Source: Chitinophaga niabensis
Lineage (GTDB): Bacteria; Bacteroidota; Bacteroidia; Chitinophagales; Chitinophagaceae
Length of the DNA stretch: 64,000 nucleotides
Reading direction: 5' to 3'
NCBI GenBank assembly: GCA_017849435.1
Contig: JAFIGY010000014.1
Span: 85,290-149,289, forward strand
Below the pieces are notes generated by a model. The model saw only the letters and a program-made list of their open reading frames with translations, did no database searches and had not been told where the DNA came from. This document shows positions 34,180 to 42,690 of this stretch, piece by piece (position 1 is the stretch's first letter; the number at the start of each line of letters is the position of its first letter). Both the position numbers and the translations under genes were made by a program.

Positions 34180-34863
34180 CTAATGTTTTAAACCTGCAAT
34201 GAGGTTAATGGTGAGGGCAACCACAAAAGTGTTCAGCAGGAAGGAGATCAGTCCGTGTACCAGTGCAGTGCGCCGGATCAGCCGGGAAGTGATCTGCACA
34301 TCAGACACCTGGAAGGTCATGCCGATCACAAAAGCGAAGTACGCGAAATCAAGATAATCAGGTTTGCCTTCATGCGGGAACTCAAGCCCTGCCGCATGTT
34401 TAGATCGATCGTTCTTATCGTCCCCATAATAAAGCCGCGCATAATGCACACTGAAAGTGGTATGCACCATCGCCCAGGAAGCCAGCATGCCCGTGATCAC
34501 TGCGGGAAGGTAGATATCCCCTGTTTCTTCTTTGGCCAGTAGCAATAACAGCACAGCGACCATACTGAAGAAAGAAGCCAGCAGTATCACGAGGAAAACA
34601 AAAATGCGGCTCCCGTCATCTATCTGCGCCCGTTTCCGGATCTCTTCCGGTGTACGGTAAAAGAAGGTTACCCAACTCACAGCGATATAACAGAAAGCAA
34701 ATACATCCCACAATAATATATACACCACCAGCGGTGTCAGTTTTGTCTGGTGCAAGAAAAAGAATGCAGCAGCCGTCGCAATAAGGCTTAATAGTACACG
34801 CTGCAGCGGATGCAGCTGCAACAGGAAGCGAATGGTTTTGTTTCGCGATGTTCGATCAGGCAT
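34180..34863 (-). CDS. DUF1345 integral membrane protein
   Basis: A 227-aa inner-membrane protein (start at 34863, MPDRTSRNKTIRFLLQLHPL). Hydrophobic helices at roughly 20-37, 43-62, 88-112, 118-137, 165-185 and 200-222. The family block MVHTTFSVHYARLYYG and DYLDFAYFAFVIGMTFQVSDVQI are diagnostic for DUF1345 as I know it. Function unknown. It converges on the M1 gene; a GC-rich hairpin (GGGGGATG pairing with CATCCCCC) lies between the two stop codons at 34151-34181. Confidence 0.88.
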   Translation of the reverse strand: MPDRTSRNKTIRFLLQLHPLQRVLLSLIATAAAFFFLHQTKLTPLVVYILLWDVFAFCYIAVSWVTFFYRTPEEIRKRAQIDDGSRIFVFLVILLASFFSMVAVLLLLLAKEETGDIYLPAVITGMLASWAMVHTTFSVHYARLYYGDDKNDRSKHAAGLEFPHEGKPDYLDFAYFAFVIGMTFQVSDVQITSRLIRRTALVHGLISFLLNTFVVALTINLIAGLKH

Positions 34864-35027
34864 ATATATAAAGATAAGGATTCCCTTTTCAGACGGAATG
34901 AACAAATAGTCGTATTGAAGAAAAACTACGTACGGGTTCAGGTATTAATACGCTTTCCCTCCGATGTACCCATGACTAACTTGCATACCTATACTTCGAT
35001 TGTTTAACACCAAAATTGAATATTGAT

Positions 35028-35603
35028 ATGAAAAAACTTTCCCTTTTTTGTTTGTTGGGTCTCGGTATATTCGCTTTCACTGCATGTACGAAAGAAGGTC
35101 CTGTTGGACCTCAGGGCCCGCAGGGTGCACAAGGTGCACAAGGCGCACAAGGTAACGCCGGAACACCAGGCGCACAAGGCCCGCAGGGTCCGCAAGGTAA
35201 TGCCAATGTATATTCGAAGACTATTGCGCTTGCCAGCATTACCTGGACGCCGACAGCTTTATATGGCACCAATTACTTAACAACCAGTTTTAGTATTCCG
35301 GAGATCGATGCGGATATTGTCAACAACGGCGCAGTATTGGTGTATGGAGGATTTAATTATGCGGAGCCCTGGACAGCCCTTCCGCTTACCTACCTCGAAG
35401 GAACTAAAACGTCCTATTGGGCTTTTGGGGTGAAGATAGGTGGCGTTACCATTCGGTATAGCAATTCTGCGAATACGACGCCCGGTACGCCCGCTATCCC
35501 GTTCAAAGTGGTGCTCATCAGAGGCAACGCATTGGGAAGGATGGCAGGAGTAGATTTCAGGAATTACGAAGAAGTGAAACGGGTCTTCCGGTTGAAAGAT
35601 TAA
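35028..35603 (+). CDS. Collagen-like-repeat lipoprotein
   Basis: A 191-aa lipoprotein (MKKLSLFCLLGLGIFAFTAC, Cys20). Residues 24-59 are twelve uninterrupted Gly-x-y triplets (GPV GPQ GPQ GAQ ...), a short collagen-like rod. A beta-rich globular end of about 130 residues follows (NVYSKTIALASITWTPTALY ... FRNYEEVKRVFRLKD). Trimeric stalks of this kind usually present a head domain at the cell surface. The repeat DNA is a near-perfect 9-bp tandem array (35101-35205), so the rod length may vary between strains. It is monocistronic, with its own terminator; the function of the head is unknown. Confidence 0.88.
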   Translation: MKKLSLFCLLGLGIFAFTACTKEGPVGPQGPQGAQGAQGAQGNAGTPGAQGPQGPQGNANVYSKTIALASITWTPTALYGTNYLTTSFSIPEIDADIVNNGAVLVYGGFNYAEPWTALPLTYLEGTKTSYWAFGVKIGGVTIRYSNSANTTPGTPAIPFKVVLIRGNALGRMAGVDFRNYEEVKRVFRLKD

Positions 35604-35623
35604 AACAGGTCAGAACCCATAGG

Positions 35624-35657
35624 AAAAAGGGCTGGGAGCTATTCCCGGCCCTTTTTT
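35624..35657 (+). terminator. Rho-independent terminator of the collagen-like gene
   Basis: AAAGGGC pairs with GCCCTTT, extended by one wobble pair and GGGA/TCCC, with a small loop and a run of six T on the plus strand. Confidence 0.88.
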
Positions 35658-35765
35658 GTGGAATGGGCCCACCGCGGCCATGGTAGCTTTAAGCTTTCAT
35701 AAAGTTTCATATCCTATTGCGAATCCGTTTCATTATTTGTTACGATTAATTAACTATAATTTAAT

Positions 35766-35796
35766 TTTGTTAAATTTCATTTTTTCTCTACTTTCG
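35766..35796 (+). promoter_or_regulatory. Promoter of the third SusC/SusD locus
   Basis: TTTG (35766-35769), 19 bp, TACTTTCG (35789-35796), one base off the TAnnTTTG consensus. It lies in the 526-bp gap 35604-36129 and would leave an untranslated leader of about 325 nt before the SusC ATG at 36130. The leader also holds a near-palindrome CCTGG-N9-CCAGG near 35850-35870. No gene is seen in the gap. Confidence 0.6.
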
Positions 35797-36129
35797 TATT
35801 CTCTCACCTTCACCCTGAATGGTGGGCCGATGTAGAGGAGTTCCACTGTTACCTGGATTTTAAAACCAGGATTGTCATTAGCCAGGATTTTTTTTTGGAC
35901 AGGTTGCCGCCGGTATTACAGGTGCCATTTATTACAGCTTTTTAAAGCCAGCATAGGCCAAAATGCATGGTCTGATATCGTTTTTTGCCATAAAAAAACG
36001 GTCAGGGAAAGTTTTTTTAATAACAAGGATCACCGGCATCTGCCCTTCGTTTTCAAATATATCTGCTGCGAACTGAATCAATCTATCAATTCCTATTAAG
36101 TCTGGGTTACCAAACAAAAACGTTGTTGC

Positions 36130-39100
36130 ATGAAACATTTTTTCCTACTTGTCCTTGGCCTGCCTTTGTGTGCCGGTAGCGCCGCATTGGGGAAGGCCAC
36201 ATCCAAACATCCCGCTTCTTTACCACCCGACAAAAACCTCCATTATCCCCGGATGCTGTCTGCAAGGGCCGACAGCGAAGTAGTGGTACGCGGTAAAGTG
36301 ACGGACGAAAAAGGGGAAGCATTGATCGGGGTGAACATTAAAATTAAACACAGTCCGAGGGGGCTCGTAAGCGACAAGAACGGCAATTTTATGATTACCG
36401 CTTCTTCTGGTGATGTGCTTGTTTTTTCATTTGTAGGGTATATTACCCGCGAAGTGCGCCTGGAAAAAACGCAGAAACTGGATATCCGGCTTCAGCCCGA
36501 TCCAAAGGCGTTGAACGAAGTAGTGGTGACCGCCCTCGGTATCAAGCGCGAAGAGAAAGCGCTCGGTTATGCCGCTACAGTAGTGCAGGGGGAACAACTC
36601 ACGGAGGCATTGCCGTCCAACTGGACGGACGCCTTGTCCGGAAAGGTGGCAGGCCTGAACCTGGTACGCTCTAACAGCGGTCCCACCGGTTCCAATAAGA
36701 TCATCCTCCGTGGGGAAAATAACCTTACGGAAAACAATGAAGCGCTGATCGTAGTGGATGGTGTTGTGATCAATCAGGGCAGCGCACGCCGTACTTCCAA
36801 CAGGGGAGAAGTAGCCTACGGCGTGGGTGCGGATAACATGCCTGCCGATTACGGCAGCGGTCTGAACGATATTAATCCTGAAGACATAGAATCGGTGACC
36901 GTGCTGAAAGGTCCGGGCGCTGCCGCGTTGTATGGCCAGCGCGGTGCGAACGGTGCCATTATCATCACCACAAAATCCGGCAGCAGCAAACGGAAGGGCT
37001 TGGGGATTACGCTGAACTCTAACGCATCAATCGAGCAGGTGAACCGCTGGCCGGATATGCAATATGAATATGGTCAGGGCCTTGGTGGCGCTGCCTATTA
37101 TTCATATGGCGCCTCTGCGGACGGTGGCAGCACTTCCGGAACCAGCTCTGCTTACGGCCCCAGGTTCGACGGGCAGAAATTTTTTCAGTACAATCCGGTA
37201 AAACAGGGCCAGGATTCTGTGAGAACACCCTGGGTGCCCTACAAGAACCAGTCGAGAAGTTTCTTCGATGTGGGACAAACATTCACTAACACCATCAGCG
37301 TTGACGGTGGTTCCGACAGAACATCCGCCCGCTTCTCCGTGACGAACGTTTCCAACAAATGGATCGTTCCCAACACCGGATACGCCCGCAATACGGTGTC
37401 TATGTCCGTAAGCTCAAAGGTGAACGACAAACTGCAGATCACGTCAAAGGTGAACTATACGAACAAGAAGAGCGATAATCTTCCCGGTGCCGGTTATGGT
37501 AACCAGTCCATCATGTACTGGTACATCTTCTGGCAGCCGAATGCCAACCTCGATTGGATCAAAAATTACTGGGCCAATGGCCAGGAAGGCCGCGCGCTGA
37601 AATATCCCTACAGCTCCTTCCCGTCCAATCCCTATGCCGTGGCATACGAATACATTAACAGATCTAACCGCCATGGGGTTACCGGTAACGTACAGGCTAC
37701 TTATAACTTCACCAAAGAACTCAGCCTGCAGGTAAGGACTTCTATTGACTTCTCCTATGAAGCACGTGCACAGGAACGGCCCTATACCGCCGCTGCCAAA
37801 ATGCAGAAGGGAAGCTATCGTACGCAGAATATATTTTCCATGGAGGCCAGCAGCGACTTCCTCCTGAAATACGCCCGGAAAATCAGTCGGGATATAGACT
37901 TCTCCGTAACCGCAGGTGGAAGCGTGCTCAAGAATACTTACAACAGGGATGAAGTTCGCGCGGATTCACTGACTTATCCCGGTAATTTCTCCATGGCCAA
38001 CAGCGCCGGACCACTGGTTACCATGCCCTGGAAAAGCCAGTACGCCATCAACAGTTTTTATGGTTTGATCACGGCGAGCTACAGGAATTATCTTTTTGCG
38101 GATATCACTGCGCGCCAGGACTGGAACAGTGTACTGGCAACGCCCGATCGTACCGCTAATGCAGGATTCTTTTATCCCTCCGCCAACCTCAGCCTTGTTT
38201 TGTCTGATGTTATGAAGATGCCGAAGTATGTGAACTTTGCAAAACTGCGTTTCTCTGTATCCGGTGTGGGCAGCGGGCAAACCACGCCTTACCGTACCGC
38301 TTATAATTATGTTTCTGCAGGAAGTCTTTACAATGGCGGATTATCGAATCCTTCCGTGCTGGCGAACCCGGACCTTCGTCCACTCAAGACCGTCACCTAT
38401 GAAGTCGGTACGAATGTAAAGCTGCTGAAAAACCGTCTTGGCTTTGATGTTGCCTTATATTCCGGTAACACCAAAGACCAGATTCTTGAGCGGATTGTAG
38501 ACCGCGCTTCCGGCTTTACGAAATCCGTGATCAATATTGGAAGGGTGAGCAATAAGGGGATAGAAGTGGCCGTGAATGGCACGCCGCTGAAATCAACGAA
38601 AGGTCTTACCTGGAATACCAGCATCGTGTTCTCTGCGAACCGTAATACGATCAAAGAACTGGCGGATAGCTCTGTTGTGCTGCAAACCGGTCCTGTTGGC
38701 GGCGGCCAGATCGTAGCCAAGGTAGGCGGCAGCATGGGGGATCTTTATGGAAGAGGCTATCAGCGTGCTCCGGACGGGCAGGTGATCTACGATGCGCAAA
38801 CAGGATTCGCGCTGCTGACCGAAGATGTGGTATATCTCGGTAATACCATCCCGAAATGGAAGCTGGGCTTCAGTAATGAATTCCAATACAAACAATTCCG
38901 CCTCAGCCTCTTGTTTGACGGACAATATGGCGCCGTAGCGCATTCGCTCATGCATTATAAACTCGCGGAACAGGGTAAAACCACCAACACGCTCCCGGGC
39001 CGGTATAACGGCATCATCGGACATGGCGTGATAAAAGGTACTGATGGAAAATACAGGCAGAACGACGTGATTGCTACCGATATCGATTATTACTACCGTT

Positions 39101-39387
39101 CACACTACGGACAGGATAATGCGGAAGGCAGTACTTTCCGTACGGACTTCATCAAGTTCCGCGAAGCGCGTCTTGATTACACCCTTAATCCGCAGATGAT
39201 CCGCAGGCTCGGCCTGCAACGTGCAACAGTGGGTGTATACGGCCGTAACCTTTACATCTGGTCAAAATGGCCCATGTTCGATCCTGAATTTGGTACGCTT
39301 AGCGGAACAGACATCGTGCAGGGGTTTGAAGTGGGTCAGTTCCCGTCTACCCGCACCCTCGGCATTAACCTGGTTGTTGGATTTTAA
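36130..39387 (+). CDS. SusC/RagA-family TonB-linked transporter without STN domain
   Basis: Outer-membrane TonB-dependent transporter of 1085 aa. Order: signal peptide (MKHFFLLVLGLPLCAGSAAL), a carboxypeptidase-regulatory-like domain (VVVRGKVTDEKGEALIGVNI), TonB-box-like EVVVTALGIKREEKAL, plug (ALSGKVAGLNLVRSNSG; IIVDG-type VVDGVVINQG; GANGAIIITTKSG), then the barrel ending TLGINLVVGF. There is no STN domain and no FecR or sigma gene beside it, so it is not a surface-signalling transducer and must be controlled another way. The partner susD gene starts 11 bp after the stop. The substrate is unknown. Confidence 0.96.
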   Translation: MKHFFLLVLGLPLCAGSAALGKATSKHPASLPPDKNLHYPRMLSARADSEVVVRGKVTDEKGEALIGVNIKIKHSPRGLVSDKNGNFMITASSGDVLVFSFVGYITREVRLEKTQKLDIRLQPDPKALNEVVVTALGIKREEKALGYAATVVQGEQLTEALPSNWTDALSGKVAGLNLVRSNSGPTGSNKIILRGENNLTENNEALIVVDGVVINQGSARRTSNRGEVAYGVGADNMPADYGSGLNDINPEDIESVTVLKGPGAAALYGQRGANGAIIITTKSGSSKRKGLGITLNSNASIEQVNRWPDMQYEYGQGLGGAAYYSYGASADGGSTSGTSSAYGPRFDGQKFFQYNPVKQGQDSVRTPWVPYKNQSRSFFDVGQTFTNTISVDGGSDRTSARFSVTNVSNKWIVPNTGYARNTVSMSVSSKVNDKLQITSKVNYTNKKSDNLPGAGYGNQSIMYWYIFWQPNANLDWIKNYWANGQEGRALKYPYSSFPSNPYAVAYEYINRSNRHGVTGNVQATYNFTKELSLQVRTSIDFSYEARAQERPYTAAAKMQKGSYRTQNIFSMEASSDFLLKYARKISRDIDFSVTAGGSVLKNTYNRDEVRADSLTYPGNFSMANSAGPLVTMPWKSQYAINSFYGLITASYRNYLFADITARQDWNSVLATPDRTANAGFFYPSANLSLVLSDVMKMPKYVNFAKLRFSVSGVGSGQTTPYRTAYNYVSAGSLYNGGLSNPSVLANPDLRPLKTVTYEVGTNVKLLKNRLGFDVALYSGNTKDQILERIVDRASGFTKSVINIGRVSNKGIEVAVNGTPLKSTKGLTWNTSIVFSANRNTIKELADSSVVLQTGPVGGGQIVAKVGGSMGDLYGRGYQRAPDGQVIYDAQTGFALLTEDVVYLGNTIPKWKLGFSNEFQYKQFRLSLLFDGQYGAVAHSLMHYKLAEQGKTTNTLPGRYNGIIGHGVIKGTDGKYRQNDVIATDIDYYYRSHYGQDNAEGSTFRTDFIKFREARLDYTLNPQMIRRLGLQRATVGVYGRNLYIWSKWPMFDPEFGTLSGTDIVQGFEVGQFPSTRTLGINLVVGF

Positions 39388-39398
39388 TTTTAGCAAAA

Positions 39399-40910
39399 AT
39401 GAAGAAGATAATATATACGATCACGAGTGTTGCCTTGCTGTTCAGTATGCTGCTGGCATCCTGTACGAAAGATTTCACAAAGATCAATACCGATCCGAAC
39501 AATACGCCTAACGCATTGCCACAGCAGTTGCTGGCGCCTGCGCTGGTGAACACATTAAGTTACAACCTGATCCGGAACCGTAACTTTAATAATGAGCTGA
39601 TGCAGGTATCCGTGGATCTCAGCGATGCGGAAGGAAAAGTATTCCGGTACGATTTCCGCGCCAGCTGGGCGGACTATACCTACAATGGCTGGTATTCCGA
39701 ATTGACCAATTTCAAGGATATCTACAAGATCGCCAACCAGGAGCTGAACTATAACAAATCCTTCATCGGTATATCCCTCATCTGTCAGACCTGGGTATAT
39801 TCCATGCTCACGGATACTTATGGCGATATCCCCTACTTCAGATCCAATCTTGCAAAAGATTCTGCTGTTTACGAACCGCCCTTCGACAGGCAGAAGGATA
39901 TTTATCTGGATATGTTCAGCAAGCTGGAACAGGCGAATGAATTGTTGAAGGCCAATAAGGATATCCCTGCAAACAGTGATCCCGTTTTCAGCGGCAACAT
40001 TTCCCGCTGGCGCAAATTTGGGAACTCCCTGTATTTACGGTTGCTGATGCGCATCTCCGGCAAACCGGATGTGGCTGCGAACTGCATCGCTAAGATCAAG
40101 GAAATTGTAGACCTGAAACCGGGAGATTATCCCCTCATGACAACCGTAGATGAATCCGCCATCCTGAAATGGACCGGCGGCGGCCCTTATACCTCACCGT
40201 TGATGGGTGTACGGGAACAGGATTTTCGTCAACCGGGCATCGCCAGCTTTTTTATCGATCACCTCGTAGCCTGGAACGATCCCCGCATTGACCAGACGCA
40301 GTGGACCGGCACCAACAACAGATGGGGGATTGCGACTTATTCCGGTGCTTATCTGGGTGTGCCAAGCGGCTATGCACAGGGTGAGAACCCTGTCAAGAAA
40401 TCCTATTTCCTCTCCACCACCTCAGCCGTTACCTTAATGAACGAGCCGCTGACAGGTATCATGATGAATGTTGCCGAATTGAAATTCATTCTGGCCGAAG
40501 CAGCTGTAAAAGGCTGGATCAGTGGAGCTGCCGATACTTATTATAACGATGGCGCGCTGCTTAGTATCAAACAATGGTTGCCTAACTGGGCCGTTCCCAT
40601 CACCACTTTCCTGACCAATGCGGATATGGCATGGGATAACAGTGCCACGCCGGATCAGAAAATGGAAAGAATCCATCTGCTGAAGTATTACGCGCTCTTC
40701 CTTACGGATATGCAGCAGTGGTTTGAATACCGCCGTACCGGTCATCCGGTATTGCCGAAAGGAGCGGGAATGATGAATAATGGCGTAATGCCTGCGAGGA
40801 TGACCTATCCCGTTTACGTACAATCTACAAATCCCACCAATTACAAGGCAGCCATCGCCGCACAGGGACCGGACGTGATCTCTACGCAGGTATGGTGGCA
40901 GAAGCCTTGA
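39399..40910 (+). CDS. SusD-like lipoprotein (SusD_2 type)
   Basis: A 503-aa surface lipoprotein, lipobox ending at Cys22 (SMLLASCTKDFTKINTDPN). The opening DFTKINTDPNNTPNALPQQLLAPAL and the block TWVYSMLTDTYGDIPYFRSNL are of the SusD-like_2 subfamily rather than classical SusD, and this subfamily pairs with SusC proteins lacking STN. C-terminal blocks include ELKFILAEAAVKGWISGAADTYYNDG. It forms the lid of the transporter encoded just upstream. Confidence 0.93.
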   Translation: MKKIIYTITSVALLFSMLLASCTKDFTKINTDPNNTPNALPQQLLAPALVNTLSYNLIRNRNFNNELMQVSVDLSDAEGKVFRYDFRASWADYTYNGWYSELTNFKDIYKIANQELNYNKSFIGISLICQTWVYSMLTDTYGDIPYFRSNLAKDSAVYEPPFDRQKDIYLDMFSKLEQANELLKANKDIPANSDPVFSGNISRWRKFGNSLYLRLLMRISGKPDVAANCIAKIKEIVDLKPGDYPLMTTVDESAILKWTGGGPYTSPLMGVREQDFRQPGIASFFIDHLVAWNDPRIDQTQWTGTNNRWGIATYSGAYLGVPSGYAQGENPVKKSYFLSTTSAVTLMNEPLTGIMMNVAELKFILAEAAVKGWISGAADTYYNDGALLSIKQWLPNWAVPITTFLTNADMAWDNSATPDQKMERIHLLKYYALFLTDMQQWFEYRRTGHPVLPKGAGMMNNGVMPARMTYPVYVQSTNPTNYKAAIAAQGPDVISTQVWWQKP

Positions 40911-40941
40911 GTAAAAAATGATGACCTATAAAAACAGAGTG

Positions 40942-42477
40942 ATGAAAAAAATAACCAGATATATTTTTCTCCTGCCTTTGCTGGTATTGCTGTGGGGATG
41001 TTTCAAGGATAACTATCCGGGAGCGGAGCTCTCTCCTTATATCGCCATATATGATATCAGGAACCTGTACAAAGGAAATGATGTGACGCTTTCCGTTGAA
41101 AATATGCGAGGCGCCAATAAAATTGCGGCAACAGTAGTATCAGACCATTCCGGTGGCAACATGCCTGCGGGCCTGCTCGTACTGCAGGATGCAAGACGCA
41201 TCTCCGCGCTCAGGGGTATTGCGATTTCTCTTGGTAATCAGGCCGCACAATATGTACCGGGCGATTCGCTGGTCATTAACGTGGAAGGCGGTGTGCTGAA
41301 GCGGGTGGATGGCATCCTGCAGATCACAGGGATCGCCCAGAACAGGATCACCAAAGTATCCTCCGGCAACGCGATCCCGGTAAGCCGGGTAACCGCTAAC
41401 CTGATACAGGCGGATCCCGGTAAATATGAATGCGTACTGAGCGCAATCGTAAAAGGCGGGTTCGATCCATTGCCTGGTCCTAATGATGTACTGGCCGGCG
41501 ACAAAGTCCTGAATGACGGGTTTGGTAATTTAACGTTGCACACCGAAGCCAACGCCGGGTTTGCAAATGATAAAGCGCCGGTGATGGCCAATTTTTACGG
41601 GATCGTTTTCAACACCCAGGTGAAAGATCAGCTGGTGCCGCAGTTCCGTGTTCGCAAGAGCGCCGATGTAGTAGTGCTCAGCTCTACCATCGAGATCGCG
41701 CCCATCCTGATCACCGGTTTCCTGAACAGTCCCACGATCAATTCTGTCAATACAAGTGATGCGAATTATGAGTATATACAGTTCATGGCTACACGTGATA
41801 TCGATTTTGCGGTAACGCCTTATTCCGTTGTTACCACCAACAATGCCGGCGCTTCCACGCCTACCGGCAACCCGGTCAACGGATGGGCCACCGGTGGTTT
41901 GCGTACCTACAAATTCAATATCACATCCGGAAAGGCGGCCAAAGGTACTTTCTTCTATGTAGGAGGTACCGCAAAGCTTATTAACGGCAACGGCTCTACG
42001 AACATCAGTACTTCCAACTGGGTGAAAGCGCTGAATTATGCTACAACAGATGGTGCGGATTTCGGCACCAAAACCGGTAACCTGCTGGCCAACAGCGGTA
42101 ATGCTTTCGGGATGGCTGTGTTTGCCGGTACTACCGTTACTACGGATACCAGGCCGGTGGACGTGATCTTTATCTCCAACGGCGGCAGCCTCTACTCGGC
42201 AGGCCCGCCGGCAAGGGGATACCGGATCACCAACACGGATTTCTACGATCTGAAGAACCCCATCACTCTGGAAGATCAGCCTTATTACCGGGCGGGTTCG
42301 AATACTTCTTTCTTTACCTATAACCCCTCGGGCCAGGGATACTTCACCATGCTCAGCGGTGAATACAGCCCCGGATTGGGCAGGTGGACGAAAGCAAGGG
42401 TGCAGAACAATATCCTGCTAACGCCCACCTCTACGATCGATCAGATCGAAAATGACAACGCTGCCAAATTGAAATAA
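40942..42477 (+). CDS. DUF5689 lipoprotein
   Basis: A 511-aa lipoprotein (start at 40942, MKKITRYIFLLPLLVLLWGC, Cys20; the frame also has an ATG at 40918 with a less suitable leader). The N-terminal part matches DUF5689, an OB-fold-like family of SusCD loci: YIAIYDIRNLYKGNDVTL, PAGLLVLQDARRISALRGIAI, PGDSLVINVEGGVLKRVDGILQI. The C-terminal half is Gly/Thr/Asn-rich and beta-type. It follows susD by 31 bp and is followed by a terminator, so it closes the SusC-SusD transcript. Probably a surface ligand-binding accessory; this is inference. Confidence 0.85.
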   Translation: MKKITRYIFLLPLLVLLWGCFKDNYPGAELSPYIAIYDIRNLYKGNDVTLSVENMRGANKIAATVVSDHSGGNMPAGLLVLQDARRISALRGIAISLGNQAAQYVPGDSLVINVEGGVLKRVDGILQITGIAQNRITKVSSGNAIPVSRVTANLIQADPGKYECVLSAIVKGGFDPLPGPNDVLAGDKVLNDGFGNLTLHTEANAGFANDKAPVMANFYGIVFNTQVKDQLVPQFRVRKSADVVVLSSTIEIAPILITGFLNSPTINSVNTSDANYEYIQFMATRDIDFAVTPYSVVTTNNAGASTPTGNPVNGWATGGLRTYKFNITSGKAAKGTFFYVGGTAKLINGNGSTNISTSNWVKALNYATTDGADFGTKTGNLLANSGNAFGMAVFAGTTVTTDTRPVDVIFISNGGSLYSAGPPARGYRITNTDFYDLKNPITLEDQPYYRAGSNTSFFTYNPSGQGYFTMLSGEYSPGLGRWTKARVQNNILLTPTSTIDQIENDNAAKLK

Positions 42478-42501
42478 ACGAAAGATTGAAGAGGATATCA
42501 T

Positions 42502-42536
42502 GAGGGCGTCTCCAAATGAGAGACGCCCTCGCTTTT
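42502..42536 (+). terminator. Rho-independent terminator of the third SusC/SusD locus
   Basis: Perfect 11-bp stem GAGGGCGTCTC/GAGACGCCCTC (42502-42512 with 42520-42530), 7-nt loop, then GC and five T. Confidence 0.93.
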
Positions 42537-42690
42537 TACAGGTGCTATCGATTGCAAATTTTTGTCATTTAATATTTATTTTATTGTTTTTCAATTCGAT
42601 ATATCGATATTTTGTCTCTTTAAAAATAGTTGCAGGAACCGCTCCCTTTACGTATTTTGGAAGGCTAATAGTTTTAAACAAAACAAAGAA

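Noticed and set aside
34151-34181. A strong terminator between M1 and DUF1345
   Set aside because: The hairpin is GC-rich but lacks a clear T run on either side; mentioned only in the gene entry.
35101-35205. Tandem repeats suggestive of a CRISPR or minisatellite
   Set aside because: Units of 9 bp with no spacers, coding in frame for collagen-like triplets.
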